From NCBI RefSeq assembly GCF_023015615.1, contig NZ_JALKAJ010000003.1:266949-330948 (forward strand): a stretch of 64,000 nt of DNA. Reading direction: 5' to 3'. The notes under the pieces were generated by a model. It searched no databases, was not told the origin of the DNA, and worked only from the letters and a program-made list of their open reading frames with translations. Source of the stretch: Qipengyuania sp. S6317L1. Its GTDB lineage: Bacteria; Pseudomonadota; Alphaproteobacteria; Sphingomonadales; Sphingomonadaceae. The translations under genes and the position numbers were made by a program. Shown here piece after piece: positions 9,133 to 17,830 of the stretch. Position 1 is the first letter of the stretch; each line of letters opens with the position of its first letter.

Positions 9133-9624
9133 TTAGGCAGCGTTCGCTTCACCTTCTTCGCTTGACGGTGCGTCTTCGCTCGGCACCGCGCTCAAAGTGG
9201 GTGTCGCGTTCACAGCGATTTTCTTAGGCTTCATGGCCTCCGGAATTTCACGCACGAGGTCGATCACAAGGAGACCATCGGCGAGCGCTGCGTTTTCAAC
9301 GCGCACGTAATCGGCAAGTTCGAAACGGCGTTCAAAGCCGCGATTCGCAATGCCAACGTGCAGCATTTCGGCGCCTTCGTCGGCGTCTTCGCGTTTGCGA
9401 CCCTGAACGGTCAGCAAATTGGCCTGCGCAGTAATTTCGATGTCCTGCGTACGGAATCCAGCGACCGCAAGTGTGATGCGATAGCTGTCTTCGCTTTGCC
9501 GAGCGATATTGAATGGCGGATAATTGTCCCCGGAGCTCGCGCGCGCCTGGTTTTCGAGCATGTCAAACAGGCGGTCAAAGCCGACGGTGCTGCGACGATA
9601 GGGGGTAAAATCAAGACGTGACAT
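9133..9624 (-). CDS. Small heat-shock protein, Hsp20/IbpA family
   Basis: 163 aa; an ATP-independent holdase that binds unfolding proteins. The alpha-crystallin domain spans about residues 34-128: PPFNIARQSEDSYRITLAVAGF resembles the start of the IbpA domain, and ENAALADGLLVIDLVRE is the conserved A-x-x-x-x-G-L block. A 35-residue Ala/Ser/Glu-rich tail follows. The 5' untranslated region carries a ROSE-like thermometer hairpin and a sigma-32-like promoter, so both transcription and translation look heat controlled. Confidence 0.92.
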   Translation of the reverse strand: MSRLDFTPYRRSTVGFDRLFDMLENQARASSGDNYPPFNIARQSEDSYRITLAVAGFRTQDIEITAQANLLTVQGRKREDADEGAEMLHVGIANRGFERRFELADYVRVENAALADGLLVIDLVREIPEAMKPKKIAVNATPTLSAVPSEDAPSSEEGEANAA

Positions 9625-9631
9625 AAATGCA

Positions 9632-9651
9632 AATCCTCTTCTTTGAGCAAT
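9632..9651 (-). promoter_or_regulatory. ROSE-type RNA thermometer hairpin of hsp20
   Basis: In the hsp20 leader, AUUGCUC and GAGGAUU flank the loop AAAGAA. They pair as C-G, U-A, C-G, G.G, U-A, U.U, A-U. This sequesters the Shine-Dalgarno GAGGA that lies 9 nt before the ATG. The UUGCU arm with a G.G and a U.U mismatch in the Shine-Dalgarno helix is the known signature of ROSE elements on rhizobial and enterobacterial small heat-shock genes. Further upstream hairpins (for example ATTTC/GAAAT arms near 9709-9729) fit the multi-hairpin ROSE layout. Confidence 0.8.
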
Positions 9652-9746
9652 TTGGTTTCAATTCGCAGACCTGCGACGTGCAGCGCCTGCTTGGGATTGT
9701 CGCCGATGCCATTTCCCAAGACTGGCGAAATGCGGCGACACGCATT

Positions 9747-9775
9747 AGTTAGGTTCTCGAAAAATGGCTTTCAAG
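9747..9775 (-). promoter_or_regulatory. Candidate sigma-32 (RpoH) promoter of hsp20
   Basis: Read on the minus strand, CTTGAA (9775-9770) is the -35 and ACCTAACT (9754-9747) the -10 region, resembling the RpoH pattern CTTGAAA-N14-CCCCATNT only partly. It would give a leader of about 110 nt, enough to hold the ROSE element. Confidence 0.45.
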
Positions 9776-9807
9776 AGGTTCTTGAGGCATAAAAACGGGA
9801 TTGAAAC

Positions 9808-10071
9808 ATGACAGCTCCAACGATCGATATTTACACCAAATTCGCATGCCCATTTTGCGTGCGCGCCAAGCATTTGCTCGACAAAAAGGGCGCGGCTTAC
9901 AACGAATTTGACATCACGATGGGCGGCGAGAAGCGCGACGAAATGATGGAGCGTGCGCCGACGGCTCGCACCGTACCGCAGATATTCATTGGTGACACGC
10001 ACGTAGGCGGTTCAGACGATCTTGCAGCGCTTGAAGAAACGGGCCAACTCGACGCGCTTCTGGCGGGGTAA
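9808..10071 (+). CDS. grxC: Glutaredoxin 3 (GrxC type)
   Basis: 87 aa; glutathione-dependent dithiol oxidoreductase. The CPFC redox motif sits at Cys14-Cys17, followed by TVPQIFIGDTHVGGSDDL, which holds the cis-proline and the glutathione-binding GGSDD. The length matches the family. It is divergent from hsp20 and followed 12 nt later by the nitrilase-family gene, so grxC, the amidase and the DUF1178 gene form one transcript. Confidence 0.95.
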   Translation: MTAPTIDIYTKFACPFCVRAKHLLDKKGAAYNEFDITMGGEKRDEMMERAPTARTVPQIFIGDTHVGGSDDLAALEETGQLDALLAG

Positions 10072-10083
10072 GGCAACGCGCTG

Positions 10084-10902
10084 ATGCCGAAAATCGCAGT
10101 CCTTCAGATGACTTCGGGGATAGATGCCGAGGCAAATTTCGACACTATTGCAGCGGCTGCTGGTGAGGCTGCGGGCGAGGGTGCCAAGGTGCTTTTTACC
10201 CCGGAAATGGCGCTCTTGCTGGATCGCAATCGCAAGCGTGCCGGACAATGGATTACCAGCGAACGTCCGAGCGAATTGATAGAACGCTTGGCCCAATTGG
10301 CATCAGATCTCGAAATCGACATTTGCATGGGTTCAGCGCCCGTCGCTGGGAGCGACGACAAGTACGCCAATCGCACCTTTTATCTATCTGCATCGGGCGC
10401 GCCTCCGGTCACCTACGATAAGATCCACATGTTTGATGTTGAGCTTTCAACCGGCGAAACGTGGCGCGAGAGCAGTGCGTATCAAGCGGGTGATGAAGTG
10501 GTCACACTCGAGGATACGCCCGTCGGCAGGTTGGGCCTGACTATCTGTTATGACATGCGGTTTCCGGCCTTGTTCGAAACGCTTGGCCAAAGAAAGTGCG
10601 ACGCCATCGCCATTCCTGCGGCCTTCACCAGGCCCACGGGCAAAGCACATTGGCATGTCCTCCTTCGAGCGCGTGCGATTGAGGCAAGCGCTTTCGTGAT
10701 CGCCGCTGCCCAAGTGGGCAAGCACGAAGACGGGCGCGAAACTTATGGTCATTCACTCGTCGTTGACCCTTGGGGCGAGGTGCTGTTGGACATGGGCGGT
10801 GATCAACCTGGCCTTGCCTTTTGCGACATAGACCTTGGCCGCATCACCGAAGTTCGTGCGCAGGTCCCAAGCCTTGCCAATCGTCGCAAAATTCCCAACT
10901 AG
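10084..10902 (+). CDS. Nitrilase-superfamily carbon-nitrogen hydrolase (NIT1/NIT2-like)
   Basis: 272 aa. The Glu-Lys-Cys triad is visible: TPEMALL, YDKIHMFD and GLTICYDMRFP. The last motif and the length fit the Nit1/Nit2 omega-amidase or deaminated-glutathione amidase branch, which repairs deaminated glutathione or hydrolyses alpha-ketoglutaramate. Placement right after grxC fits a glutathione-repair role, but that is inference from context. It is cytosolic, with no signal peptide. Confidence 0.88.
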   Translation: MPKIAVLQMTSGIDAEANFDTIAAAAGEAAGEGAKVLFTPEMALLLDRNRKRAGQWITSERPSELIERLAQLASDLEIDICMGSAPVAGSDDKYANRTFYLSASGAPPVTYDKIHMFDVELSTGETWRESSAYQAGDEVVTLEDTPVGRLGLTICYDMRFPALFETLGQRKCDAIAIPAAFTRPTGKAHWHVLLRARAIEASAFVIAAAQVGKHEDGRETYGHSLVVDPWGEVLLDMGGDQPGLAFCDIDLGRITEVRAQVPSLANRRKIPN

Positions 10903-10911
10903 CAAACCGTA

Positions 10912-11406
10912 ATGATTGTCTTTGACCTCCATTGTGAGCACGGCCACCGATTTGAGGGGTGGTTTAAATCATCTTCCGATTACGAAGAGCAAAAGACACG
11001 TGGGCTCGTCACCTGTCCGGAATGTGCCACTGATGCAGTGAGCAAGGCTCCCATGGCGCCTGCTGTTCCTGCAAAGGGCAACAGCAAGCCGGACCGTGCG
11101 CTCGCATCGCGACCTGAGCAGCAGTCAGCCCCCGGCGAGGGAAAAGCTGTGACCAACGCGCCGCCTCCAGCAGAGGTGCAAAAGGCGATGGAAGCGCTGG
11201 CCAAAGCGCAGGCCAAGGCTCTGGAAAACAGCACCTATGTGGGCAAGAACTTCGTCAAGGAGGCGCGCGAAATGCACTATGGAGAGCGCGACGAGGCCCC
11301 CATTCATGGGCAGGCGAGCCTAGAGGAAGCCAAAGAACTCGCCGAGGAAGGCGTGCCCGTCGCGCCGCTTCCCTTTCCTGTGGCTCCACCTGATAAGCTT
11401 AATTGA
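10912..11406 (+). CDS. DUF1178 protein (putative zinc-ribbon)
   Basis: 164 aa. The N-terminus MIVFDLHCEHGHRFEGWFKSS and the later CPEC are the hallmarks of the alphaproteobacterial DUF1178 family. The paired cysteines look like a metal-binding ribbon. A low-complexity Pro/Ala stretch follows, then a conserved block with YVGKNFVKEAREMHYGE. Function is unknown. It starts 9 nt after the nitrilase-family gene and commonly travels with grxC and that amidase. Confidence 0.85.
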   Translation: MIVFDLHCEHGHRFEGWFKSSSDYEEQKTRGLVTCPECATDAVSKAPMAPAVPAKGNSKPDRALASRPEQQSAPGEGKAVTNAPPPAEVQKAMEALAKAQAKALENSTYVGKNFVKEAREMHYGERDEAPIHGQASLEEAKELAEEGVPVAPLPFPVAPPDKLN

Positions 11407-11461
11407 ACAAAGCCCAATTGATCACCGCGCACACGCTGCTATGGCAGTGGCCGCTTGGATT

Positions 11462-11538
11462 GGCCCCGTAGCTCAGCCGGATAGAGCACCAGATTCCTAA
11501 TCTGGGGGCCGCGTGTTCGAATCACGCCGGGGTCACCA
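11462..11538 (+). tRNA. tRNA-Arg (CCT anticodon)
   Basis: 77 nt including an encoded CCA. The acceptor arm GGCCCCG pairs with CGGGGTC with one G-U. The anticodon stem CCAGA/TCTGG holds loop TTCCTAA, giving anticodon CCT, which reads AGG. The T arm GCGTG TTCGAAT CACGC is intact. No integrase or duplicated 3' end is seen nearby, so there is no sign of its use as an attachment site. Confidence 0.96.
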
Positions 11539-11632
11539 AGCGTCACTTTTTACGCACGCCCATTCGGGTGCGCATCCGCGCTAGACGGGCAGGCAAGCTG
11601 CCCCCGCCAGTCGCCCTTCCGGCCCTTCGGGA

Positions 11633-13411
11633 TCAGTAGCCGCTCGCTTGACCGTCCTTGCGCATCTCGGTTGCGCCGGCATAGACGCCGGTTTCCGCAT
11701 CGCGCATAATCGCCTGATAACCGCCGAACATGATGCCGTCGGAAACCACGCGGACATTGTGACCCATCGAGCGCAAGGTTTCGATGGTTTCGGCCGGAAT
11801 ACCGGGTTCCACATTCAATGTACCCAGATCATCGTCAATCGGCCCGTCGAGGCTGTCGGTGGGTTGCCGTCCGCCATCGTGATTGATGCGCGCAGCATCG
11901 CCTGCTTCCTGGATGTTCATGCCGAAATCGACCATGTTGACAAGCACTTGCACGTGCCCTTGCGGCTGCATTCCTCCGCCCATCAAACCAAGCGTCATGA
12001 AGGGCTCTCCGTCTTTCTTCACGAACGCCGGAATGATCGTGTGGAACGGGCGCTTCGAAGGCTCGTATGCGTTAGGGTGCTCAGGATCGAGGCTGAAAAG
12101 TTCGCCGCGGTCCTGGAACATGAAGCCGAGGCCATCGGGCACCAGACCGCCGCCCATGCCGCGATAGTTAGATTGGATGAGGCTCACCATCATTCCGTTT
12201 TTGTCGGTGACGGTGAGATATGTGGTGTCTCCTTCGCCCTCAAGCTTGGGCTCGCCGGGGGCAAAGACCGGCGTCGCTTTCTCTGGGTCGATCAGTGCAA
12301 AGCGTTCTTTTCCATATTCTTCGCTTAGCAATTCTTCTGGCAAGGCGGAGAAATCGGGATCGGCATAGAATCGCGCGACATCGGCATAGGCTAGGCGCTT
12401 GGCTTCGGTGATGTAATGGATCACCTCCGGGCTGCCACGTTCCCATTGGCGAAGGTCCACATTCTTCAGAATGTTGACCATCTGCAAAGCTGCAAAGCCT
12501 TGGCCGTTTGGCGGAAGCTCGCATAGCTCATAACCATCGCGGTATTCAGCGCAGCCCACATCCACCCATTCGCTGGTGTGATTGGCGAAATCTTCCATCG
12601 TGTAGGCAGAACCCTGACGTTGAAGATAATCCACCATGACCTTGGCCAGGTCACCTTCGTAAAAGGCATTGCGCCCCTCGCGCCCGATTGTCTCGAGCGT
12701 GTTGGCAAGATCAGGGTTTTTGAAAAGGTCACCAGCTTCGGGCGCGCCGTTGGCAAAATAGGTTGCGCGCGCATTTTCGAATTCGAACGGGAAGCTCTCA
12801 AGCCGGTTTTCGTAAGCGCGCAGGCTACGGTCGAAATACATCGCGATCACCGGCGCAACGGGATGGCCGCCGCGCGCATACGCGACCGTTGGCGCCAATA
12901 CATCATTCATCGGCATGGAGCCGAAGCGTTCGTGCATGGCGAACCAGCCATCGACTGTGCCGGGAATGGTGACGGGCAGGGGGCCCACTGGTGGCAGGGC
13001 ATCGGCGCCATCCAGTTTTTCAAGCAGGTCATCGAGGGTTTGACCCGAAGGGGAACGGCCCGAGCCATTGAGGCCGTGAAGTTCGCCAGTTTTTGGATCG
13101 TAGATGATCGCGAACAGATCACCGCCAATGCCGTTGCCAGTCGGCTCCATGAGGCCGAGTGCTGCGTTCGCTGCGATCGCGGCGTCCACGGCATTGCCGC
13201 CTTCACGAAGGATCTGGAGTGCGATTTGCGTCGCCAGCGGATGGGCGGTCGCTGCCATGCCGTTTTCGGCATAGACCGGACTGCGCGACCAATTGGCCCC
13301 TACAGGCCTGCCGCCTGCACCGATTTGTTCTTCGACAGGTTTTTGCGTTTCTGCGGCAACAGGCGAAGCAATCAACGCAATAAGGGAAGCGGCGGCGGCG
13401 AGAGTTCTCAT
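11633..13411 (-). CDS. ggt: Gamma-glutamyltransferase
   Basis: 592 aa; periplasmic enzyme that cleaves or transfers the gamma-glutamyl group of glutathione. A signal peptide covers MRTLAAAASLIALIASPVAA. GGNAVDAAIAANAALGLMEP is the large-subunit core; the autoproteolytic and nucleophilic Thr is in GDTTYLTVTDKNG, which opens the small subunit. GGGMQPQGHVQ is the conserved C-terminal block. The length is normal. It is the last gene of a minus-strand run after the PepSY protein (10-nt gap). Confidence 0.94.
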   Translation of the reverse strand: MRTLAAAASLIALIASPVAAETQKPVEEQIGAGGRPVGANWSRSPVYAENGMAATAHPLATQIALQILREGGNAVDAAIAANAALGLMEPTGNGIGGDLFAIIYDPKTGELHGLNGSGRSPSGQTLDDLLEKLDGADALPPVGPLPVTIPGTVDGWFAMHERFGSMPMNDVLAPTVAYARGGHPVAPVIAMYFDRSLRAYENRLESFPFEFENARATYFANGAPEAGDLFKNPDLANTLETIGREGRNAFYEGDLAKVMVDYLQRQGSAYTMEDFANHTSEWVDVGCAEYRDGYELCELPPNGQGFAALQMVNILKNVDLRQWERGSPEVIHYITEAKRLAYADVARFYADPDFSALPEELLSEEYGKERFALIDPEKATPVFAPGEPKLEGEGDTTYLTVTDKNGMMVSLIQSNYRGMGGGLVPDGLGFMFQDRGELFSLDPEHPNAYEPSKRPFHTIIPAFVKKDGEPFMTLGLMGGGMQPQGHVQVLVNMVDFGMNIQEAGDAARINHDGGRQPTDSLDGPIDDDLGTLNVEPGIPAETIETLRSMGHNVRVVSDGIMFGGYQAIMRDAETGVYAGATEMRKDGQASGY

Positions 13412-13421
13412 GGAATGGCCC

Positions 13422-13967
13422 CTAGTTTGTGACGGGTTTCGATGCGGCCTTCTTGGTCCGCTTCTTTTTCGATTTCGCTAGATATGGCAACAAGAAGAGG
13501 TACGCCCCGGTTCCCCACATAATGATGAGGATGACGCCAACCGGCAGAAAAACGTAAAGCTTCACCCAGTCGGCGAACCACGACCCATCGTGAATTGCCT
13601 CAATTGTGTCGGAACGGCGGTAGGCAACTTTGAGCACCTCGGCTGTCGCGGTGTCGACCTGAACCTCCCAGCCTGAATTGGCGCGAAGTTTTGCAATTCC
13701 TCGGTCCACGCGCAGGTCGATCCGGTCGATGTCGGTCCAGTCCTGAATGCCGGCTTCAGGGTGCTGGCTCGCCGCATCGACCATTTGCTCATACGAGATG
13801 GTGGGGATTGTATCCTCAACGGCGCCTCTTTCGGTGCCGGGTTGGATCCACTCAACCTCTTTTTTGAGCATGAGGAACCCGCCAGCCACAAACATGATGG
13901 CCGCAGGGATGAATACAGCGACAGAGAGCCAGTAATGGACCTGACGAAACAAGCGTTTTGCGTTCAT
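13422..13967 (-). CDS. PepSY-TM family membrane protein
   Basis: 181 aa. An N-terminal motif RLFRQVHYWLSVAVFIPAAIM begins the first helix, typical of PepSY-TM proteins linked to iron-siderophore systems. A periplasmic PepSY-like region with WEVQVDTATAEVL follows, then a second helix (about residues 140-165) and a Lys-rich cytoplasmic tail. Members are thought to take part in ferric-siderophore reduction or envelope redox, but the role here is not shown. It lies between the BNR protein and ggt on one strand. Confidence 0.8.
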   Translation of the reverse strand: MNAKRLFRQVHYWLSVAVFIPAAIMFVAGGFLMLKKEVEWIQPGTERGAVEDTIPTISYEQMVDAASQHPEAGIQDWTDIDRIDLRVDRGIAKLRANSGWEVQVDTATAEVLKVAYRRSDTIEAIHDGSWFADWVKLYVFLPVGVILIIMWGTGAYLFLLPYLAKSKKKRTKKAASKPVTN

Positions 13968-14034
13968 TGTCTCTCAACTGAAGCGGGGGCCGCCCGAAGA
14001 CAAGCCCCCAGCATCTTTTCTTTTCGATCGCAGG

Positions 14035-17000
14035 TTATTGGGGAAGCGCGCTGCCCGCAACCCAGGGGGCACCAGCAGCTTCAAGCTCGACCTCAAAGCC
14101 AGGAATGGTGCTTTCGGTGAGCGTGCGCAGACGGCTTTGAATGTCGGTAAATTCTGCCTGAGCGTAGCCGAACTGGTCGCGGTGCGATTGTGTCGGGCCA
14201 TAGGTCGATGCGCCAAGACCCATCATCACCATACCCAGACGGCTGCGAACGGTTGGCTGCGTGCGCTCCCCAATGACTTCGCGTGCCTGATTGCCATTAA
14301 GAAGACCATTGAGTGCATTCGCCTCATTGCGGATTGCTGCAAGGCGGTTGTCGAGTGCGGTCGGATCGCCGCCAGCCCGCTCGACCGCGACTTGCATCAG
14401 ATCGATGCGTTTCTGAGTTTCATCAAGCGTGTTCGCAAAAGCTGTCACCTTGCGGTCGAAGGCAGCAACCTCTGCCCAGAAGTCTGCCGCATCGGGCTGT
14501 GCCGGAAGAGCACCCTCGCGAAGCCGTTCCACCATGAACGGCTTTGGCCCCACAAGCTCGGTTGTGACACCGCGCACCCGCTTCGAAAGCGAGACGGTGT
14601 ATTGACCGGGGCTTGCAAGGAAGCCGCTGCCGTCCGAATTTGGACGTGGCATACGCGTCACAGCCGATTGGCTGGGGTATCGAAGGTCCCAATTGACGCG
14701 GTGGAAGCCTTTCTTGGCCGGACCCTTGATACGGCGCACCACATTGCCATCCATATCGCGCACGGTGAGATAGATCGAAGGCTCTTCTTCCAAAAGCTCG
14801 GCAGTCAGGCTGTCAAAGTCTGGCAGTGGCGTATCGCCGCCTCGCTCGGCAACGGGTTTTTCCCGCGCTTGGCGCATATCTTTCAGAGATTGAACGTCGT
14901 CTGAGAGATAATAGGTGAAGTTTGCACCAAATGGCGGGTTGGGCGCCCGGAAATAGCCGTGGCCCTGACTGCCACCCTCGTCGAAGGCGAGCGGGTGCTG
15001 TTCGATGTACCACCACGCTTTGCGGCCCGGGAAGAGCATCGCCTCTTGGGAAAGGCTCGCTTCGTTAATTTCGCGCAAGGGCGAGATATCATCGACGATG
15101 AAGAAGCCACGGCCAAAGCTGGCTGCAACAAGATCATCTTCGCGGCGTTGGATCGTCACATCGCGGAACGCAATCGTCGGAGCATCGCCAGTCATCCTGA
15201 CCCACTTCTGACCGCCATCGAGGCTGAAGAACAGTGCAAATTCGGTCGCAGTGAAAAGCAGGTTCGGGTTTTCGTGATCCTGAACGATGCGCCAGACGAG
15301 GTGGCGATCAGGGATATTGCTCTTGATCGAGGTCCACGTGCGGCCACGGTTCGTGCTCTTCAAAAGGTACGGCTTGAAGTCACCATATTTGTGATTGTCG
15401 AGCGCGACATAGACAGTGTTCACATCGAAAAGATCAGCGCGGATGTCGTTGACGTAGGCGGTCGATGGGACCCCCGGAAGCGAGCCGACTTCGATCCGGC
15501 GCCAGTTCGCGCCGCCATCTTCGGTCACCTGGATCAGGCCATCGTCAGTCCCGACATACAGAAGGTTTTCATCCAGCGGGCTTTCACCAATGTTCGCAAT
15601 CGTGTTGTATTGTCCCATGGCCAGCAGGTCCCAGCCTGCATCCCAGCTCCACTGACGGCCCTGAACAGGCAGGCGCAGGCGGTTTTCGTTGCGGGTGAGG
15701 TCGGGTGAAATTGCCCGCCAGCTATCCCCGCGATCATCCGAACGCCACAAACGCTGCGAGGCGTGGTAAATGCGCGTAGGCTGGTGCGCGCTCACCAGAA
15801 TGGGCGCATCCCAGTTGAAACGGGCAATCGGTTCGCCGGGCGCGGCTTGCGGTTGGATGTGGACAATTTCGCCAGTGATGCGGTCGACGCGGGCCAGATT
15901 ACCCTGCTGCCATTGCGCATACATGATGTCGGGGTTGCCCGGCTCGGTCGCGGACTGGTGCCCGTCAGCAAACAGCGTGATGAACCAGTCGTCGTTGCGG
16001 ATGCCGTGACGGTTGTCGGTCCGCGACGGACCGCCTTGCGAATTGTTGTCCTGTGTCCCGCCATAAACGAAGTAGAACGGCTCAGCGTCATCGACCGCTA
16101 CTTTGTAGAACTGCGTGATCGGCAGGTTGTTGATGAAGCGCCAGGTTTTGGTGTGGTCATAGCTTTCATAAAGACCACCATCGGAGCCAAACAGCACGTA
16201 GTCGGGATCATCCGGCCGGAAGGCAAGTGCATGGTCGTCCACGTGTTTCAGATCGTTGTTGAGGCCGCTGAATGTCTTGCCACCGTCGTTCGAAATCTGC
16301 GAGGTGTTCGACATCAGGTAAATGCGGTCGAAGTGGTGCGGGCTTGCATAGAGCTCTTGGTAATAGTGCGGCCCCGTGCCGCCCGACACGGTGTCGGACA
16401 TCTTGGTCCAGCTGGACCCGCGGTCGGCCGAACGCCAGATACCGCCTTCGCGACGGTCGGTTTCAATCGCTGCGTAAACGATGTCGGGCCGCATGGGAGA
16501 AATGGCGAGGCCGATCTTGCCCATATTGCCTTGGGGAAGCCCGGTTTTAAGCTCAGACCAGGTTTCTCCACCGTCTTCCGAGCGCCAGATGCCACTTTCC
16601 GGTCCGCCGCCGACATATGCAGCGATCGTGCGATGGCGTTGCCAGGTGGTCGCATAAAGGCGGTCAGGGTTGCGCGGGTCGATGATGAGATCGCCTGACC
16701 CGGTGTATTCGTTGTCCGAAGAAAGAACGAGATTCCAAGTTTCACCGCCGTCGGTGGTCTTGTAAACGCCTCGCTCGCCGCCGGGGCTCCAGACCGGACC
16801 TTGCGCCGCGACCCAGACGGTGTTCGAATCTTCAGGGTGAACGATGATCTTGCCGATCCGCTCGGACCCTTTTAGCCCCATATTCTTCCAGCTTTTACCG
16901 CCGTCTTCAGAAAGATAAATTCCGTCGCCATAGGCAAGGTGACGCCCGCCGTGGTTTTCACCGGTGCCAACCCAGATGCGGCTCGGGTCACTGGGGTCAA

Positions 17001-17319
17001 GCGCGAGCGAGCCGATGGAATAGGAACCTTGACCATCGAACAGACTGGTCCAGGTGGTTCCCGCATTCTCCGTTTTCCAAACGCCGCCAGAGCCCACCGC
17101 GACGTACCAGGTAGCCGGTTCGTCGGGCACAATGGCGATGTCCGCGATGCGGCCCGACATGAATGCAGGACCAATTCCGCGAAGTTTGAAGGCTTCAAAG
17201 GTGCCGCTCGACAAAGCCGGTTTGTCGCTGTCGTCTTGCGCAAAAGCGGAAGTGCCAAGACCAGAAAAGGCGAGCCCAAGGACCGCCGTTAGCGTTACGA
17301 AGAATTTTTGAAGCGACAT
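14035..17319 (-). CDS. Secreted BNR/VPS10-type beta-propeller protein
   Basis: 1094 aa with signal peptide MSLQKFFVTLTAVLGLAFSGLGTSAFA (cut after about residue 27). The first 700 residues contain many BNR/Asp-box motifs of the type S-x-D-x-G-x-T-W, for example SEDGGKSW, TTDGGETW, SEDGGETW and STNRGRTW, indicating one or two sialidase-like propellers. A C-terminal domain of about 350 residues with RDMDGNVVRRIKG and a helical end follows. Such proteins are often labelled glycosyl hydrolase, but catalysis is unproven; binding or processing of peptides or glycans outside the cytoplasm is equally possible. Confidence 0.85.
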   Translation of the reverse strand: MSLQKFFVTLTAVLGLAFSGLGTSAFAQDDSDKPALSSGTFEAFKLRGIGPAFMSGRIADIAIVPDEPATWYVAVGSGGVWKTENAGTTWTSLFDGQGSYSIGSLALDPSDPSRIWVGTGENHGGRHLAYGDGIYLSEDGGKSWKNMGLKGSERIGKIIVHPEDSNTVWVAAQGPVWSPGGERGVYKTTDGGETWNLVLSSDNEYTGSGDLIIDPRNPDRLYATTWQRHRTIAAYVGGGPESGIWRSEDGGETWSELKTGLPQGNMGKIGLAISPMRPDIVYAAIETDRREGGIWRSADRGSSWTKMSDTVSGGTGPHYYQELYASPHHFDRIYLMSNTSQISNDGGKTFSGLNNDLKHVDDHALAFRPDDPDYVLFGSDGGLYESYDHTKTWRFINNLPITQFYKVAVDDAEPFYFVYGGTQDNNSQGGPSRTDNRHGIRNDDWFITLFADGHQSATEPGNPDIMYAQWQQGNLARVDRITGEIVHIQPQAAPGEPIARFNWDAPILVSAHQPTRIYHASQRLWRSDDRGDSWRAISPDLTRNENRLRLPVQGRQWSWDAGWDLLAMGQYNTIANIGESPLDENLLYVGTDDGLIQVTEDGGANWRRIEVGSLPGVPSTAYVNDIRADLFDVNTVYVALDNHKYGDFKPYLLKSTNRGRTWTSIKSNIPDRHLVWRIVQDHENPNLLFTATEFALFFSLDGGQKWVRMTGDAPTIAFRDVTIQRREDDLVAASFGRGFFIVDDISPLREINEASLSQEAMLFPGRKAWWYIEQHPLAFDEGGSQGHGYFRAPNPPFGANFTYYLSDDVQSLKDMRQAREKPVAERGGDTPLPDFDSLTAELLEEEPSIYLTVRDMDGNVVRRIKGPAKKGFHRVNWDLRYPSQSAVTRMPRPNSDGSGFLASPGQYTVSLSKRVRGVTTELVGPKPFMVERLREGALPAQPDAADFWAEVAAFDRKVTAFANTLDETQKRIDLMQVAVERAGGDPTALDNRLAAIRNEANALNGLLNGNQAREVIGERTQPTVRSRLGMVMMGLGASTYGPTQSHRDQFGYAQAEFTDIQSRLRTLTESTIPGFEVELEAAGAPWVAGSALPQ

Positions 17320-17585
17320 ATAACCCCCGTGTCGCAGGAGGCGTCCCCTGCGAGAGTTTAACCAAGACAGCCAGCTTGAACCGCGTAGCCCCTTACGTCC
17401 GATGGCTAGGCTCTCATTATCTCCCCTTCAAGGAAGAAGCCCCGACCTGCCGATGAACATTGATGGATCAAAAGCTCTTTCGCGCGGCTCAACCGCAAGG
17501 TGAAACCGATGAACGACATATTGAGGCGGACCAGCGTCAAGACGGCGAGGGTGTGTCTATTTCGGATAATTAGCGGCGCCTTGAA

Positions 17586-17649
17586 AAAAGGGCGCTCGGC
17601 AATTCCGTGAACAGCAGGCTGTTCGGAAAAAGTGCCGTAGCGCCCTTTT
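17586..17649. terminator. Long two-part hairpin with U-tracts on both strands
   Basis: AAAAGGGCGCT (17586-17596) pairs perfectly with AGCGCCCTTTT (17639-17649). One bulged T then CGGCA/TGCCG extends it, and the top folds again with TTCC/GGAA and GAACAG/CTGTTC. The plus strand ends in TTTT and the minus strand in TTTTTT, so it could terminate in both directions. Its 64-nt span is much longer than an ordinary terminator. Confidence 0.7.
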
Positions 17650-17789
17650 AATAACGGCCCGTCTCACGATCAGGCCGGGGTGGCTATGAGATCACTCGGA
17701 TGGAACCGGAAAAGTGGGAGCCAGCCTCCCGCCCTCGGTATGATCCTTAGCGGCCTCTTCACTTTGTTTAGACCTCGCCGGCCTAAGAT

Positions 17790-17824
17790 ACACTAGCGAA
17801 TGCCTAGGGACTGTTACCTAGTGT
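17790..17824. repeat. ACACTAG/CTAGTGT inverted repeat with CCTAG motifs
   Basis: A 7-bp perfect inverted repeat (17790-17796 and 17818-17824) lies just after the MFS stop codon. CCTAG occurs three times within 40 nt (about 17803, 17817 and 17830). Its purpose is unknown; it could fold at the MFS 3' end. Confidence 0.4.
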
Positions 17825-17830
17825 TTGCAC

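Larger units (their letters stand above)
17320..17830. other. 511-bp gap with strong RNA-like folds
   Basis: No protein gene is supported. The right part contains a long hairpin (17586-17649), then CGGCC/GGCCG arms near 17654-17676, GATCA/TGATC arms enclosing a GGGAG/CTCCC hairpin (about 17691-17745), CTTAG/CTAAG arms (about 17746-17788) and an ACACTAG/CTAGTGT repeat (17790-17824). The left part must hold the promoter of the BNR gene. The density of folds suggests a non-coding RNA or a complex 3' region of the MFS gene. Confidence 0.45.

Noticed and set aside
11462..11538. tRNA-Arg as an integration site
   Set aside because: No integrase, no direct repeat of the tRNA 3' end and no mobile genes on either side within reach.
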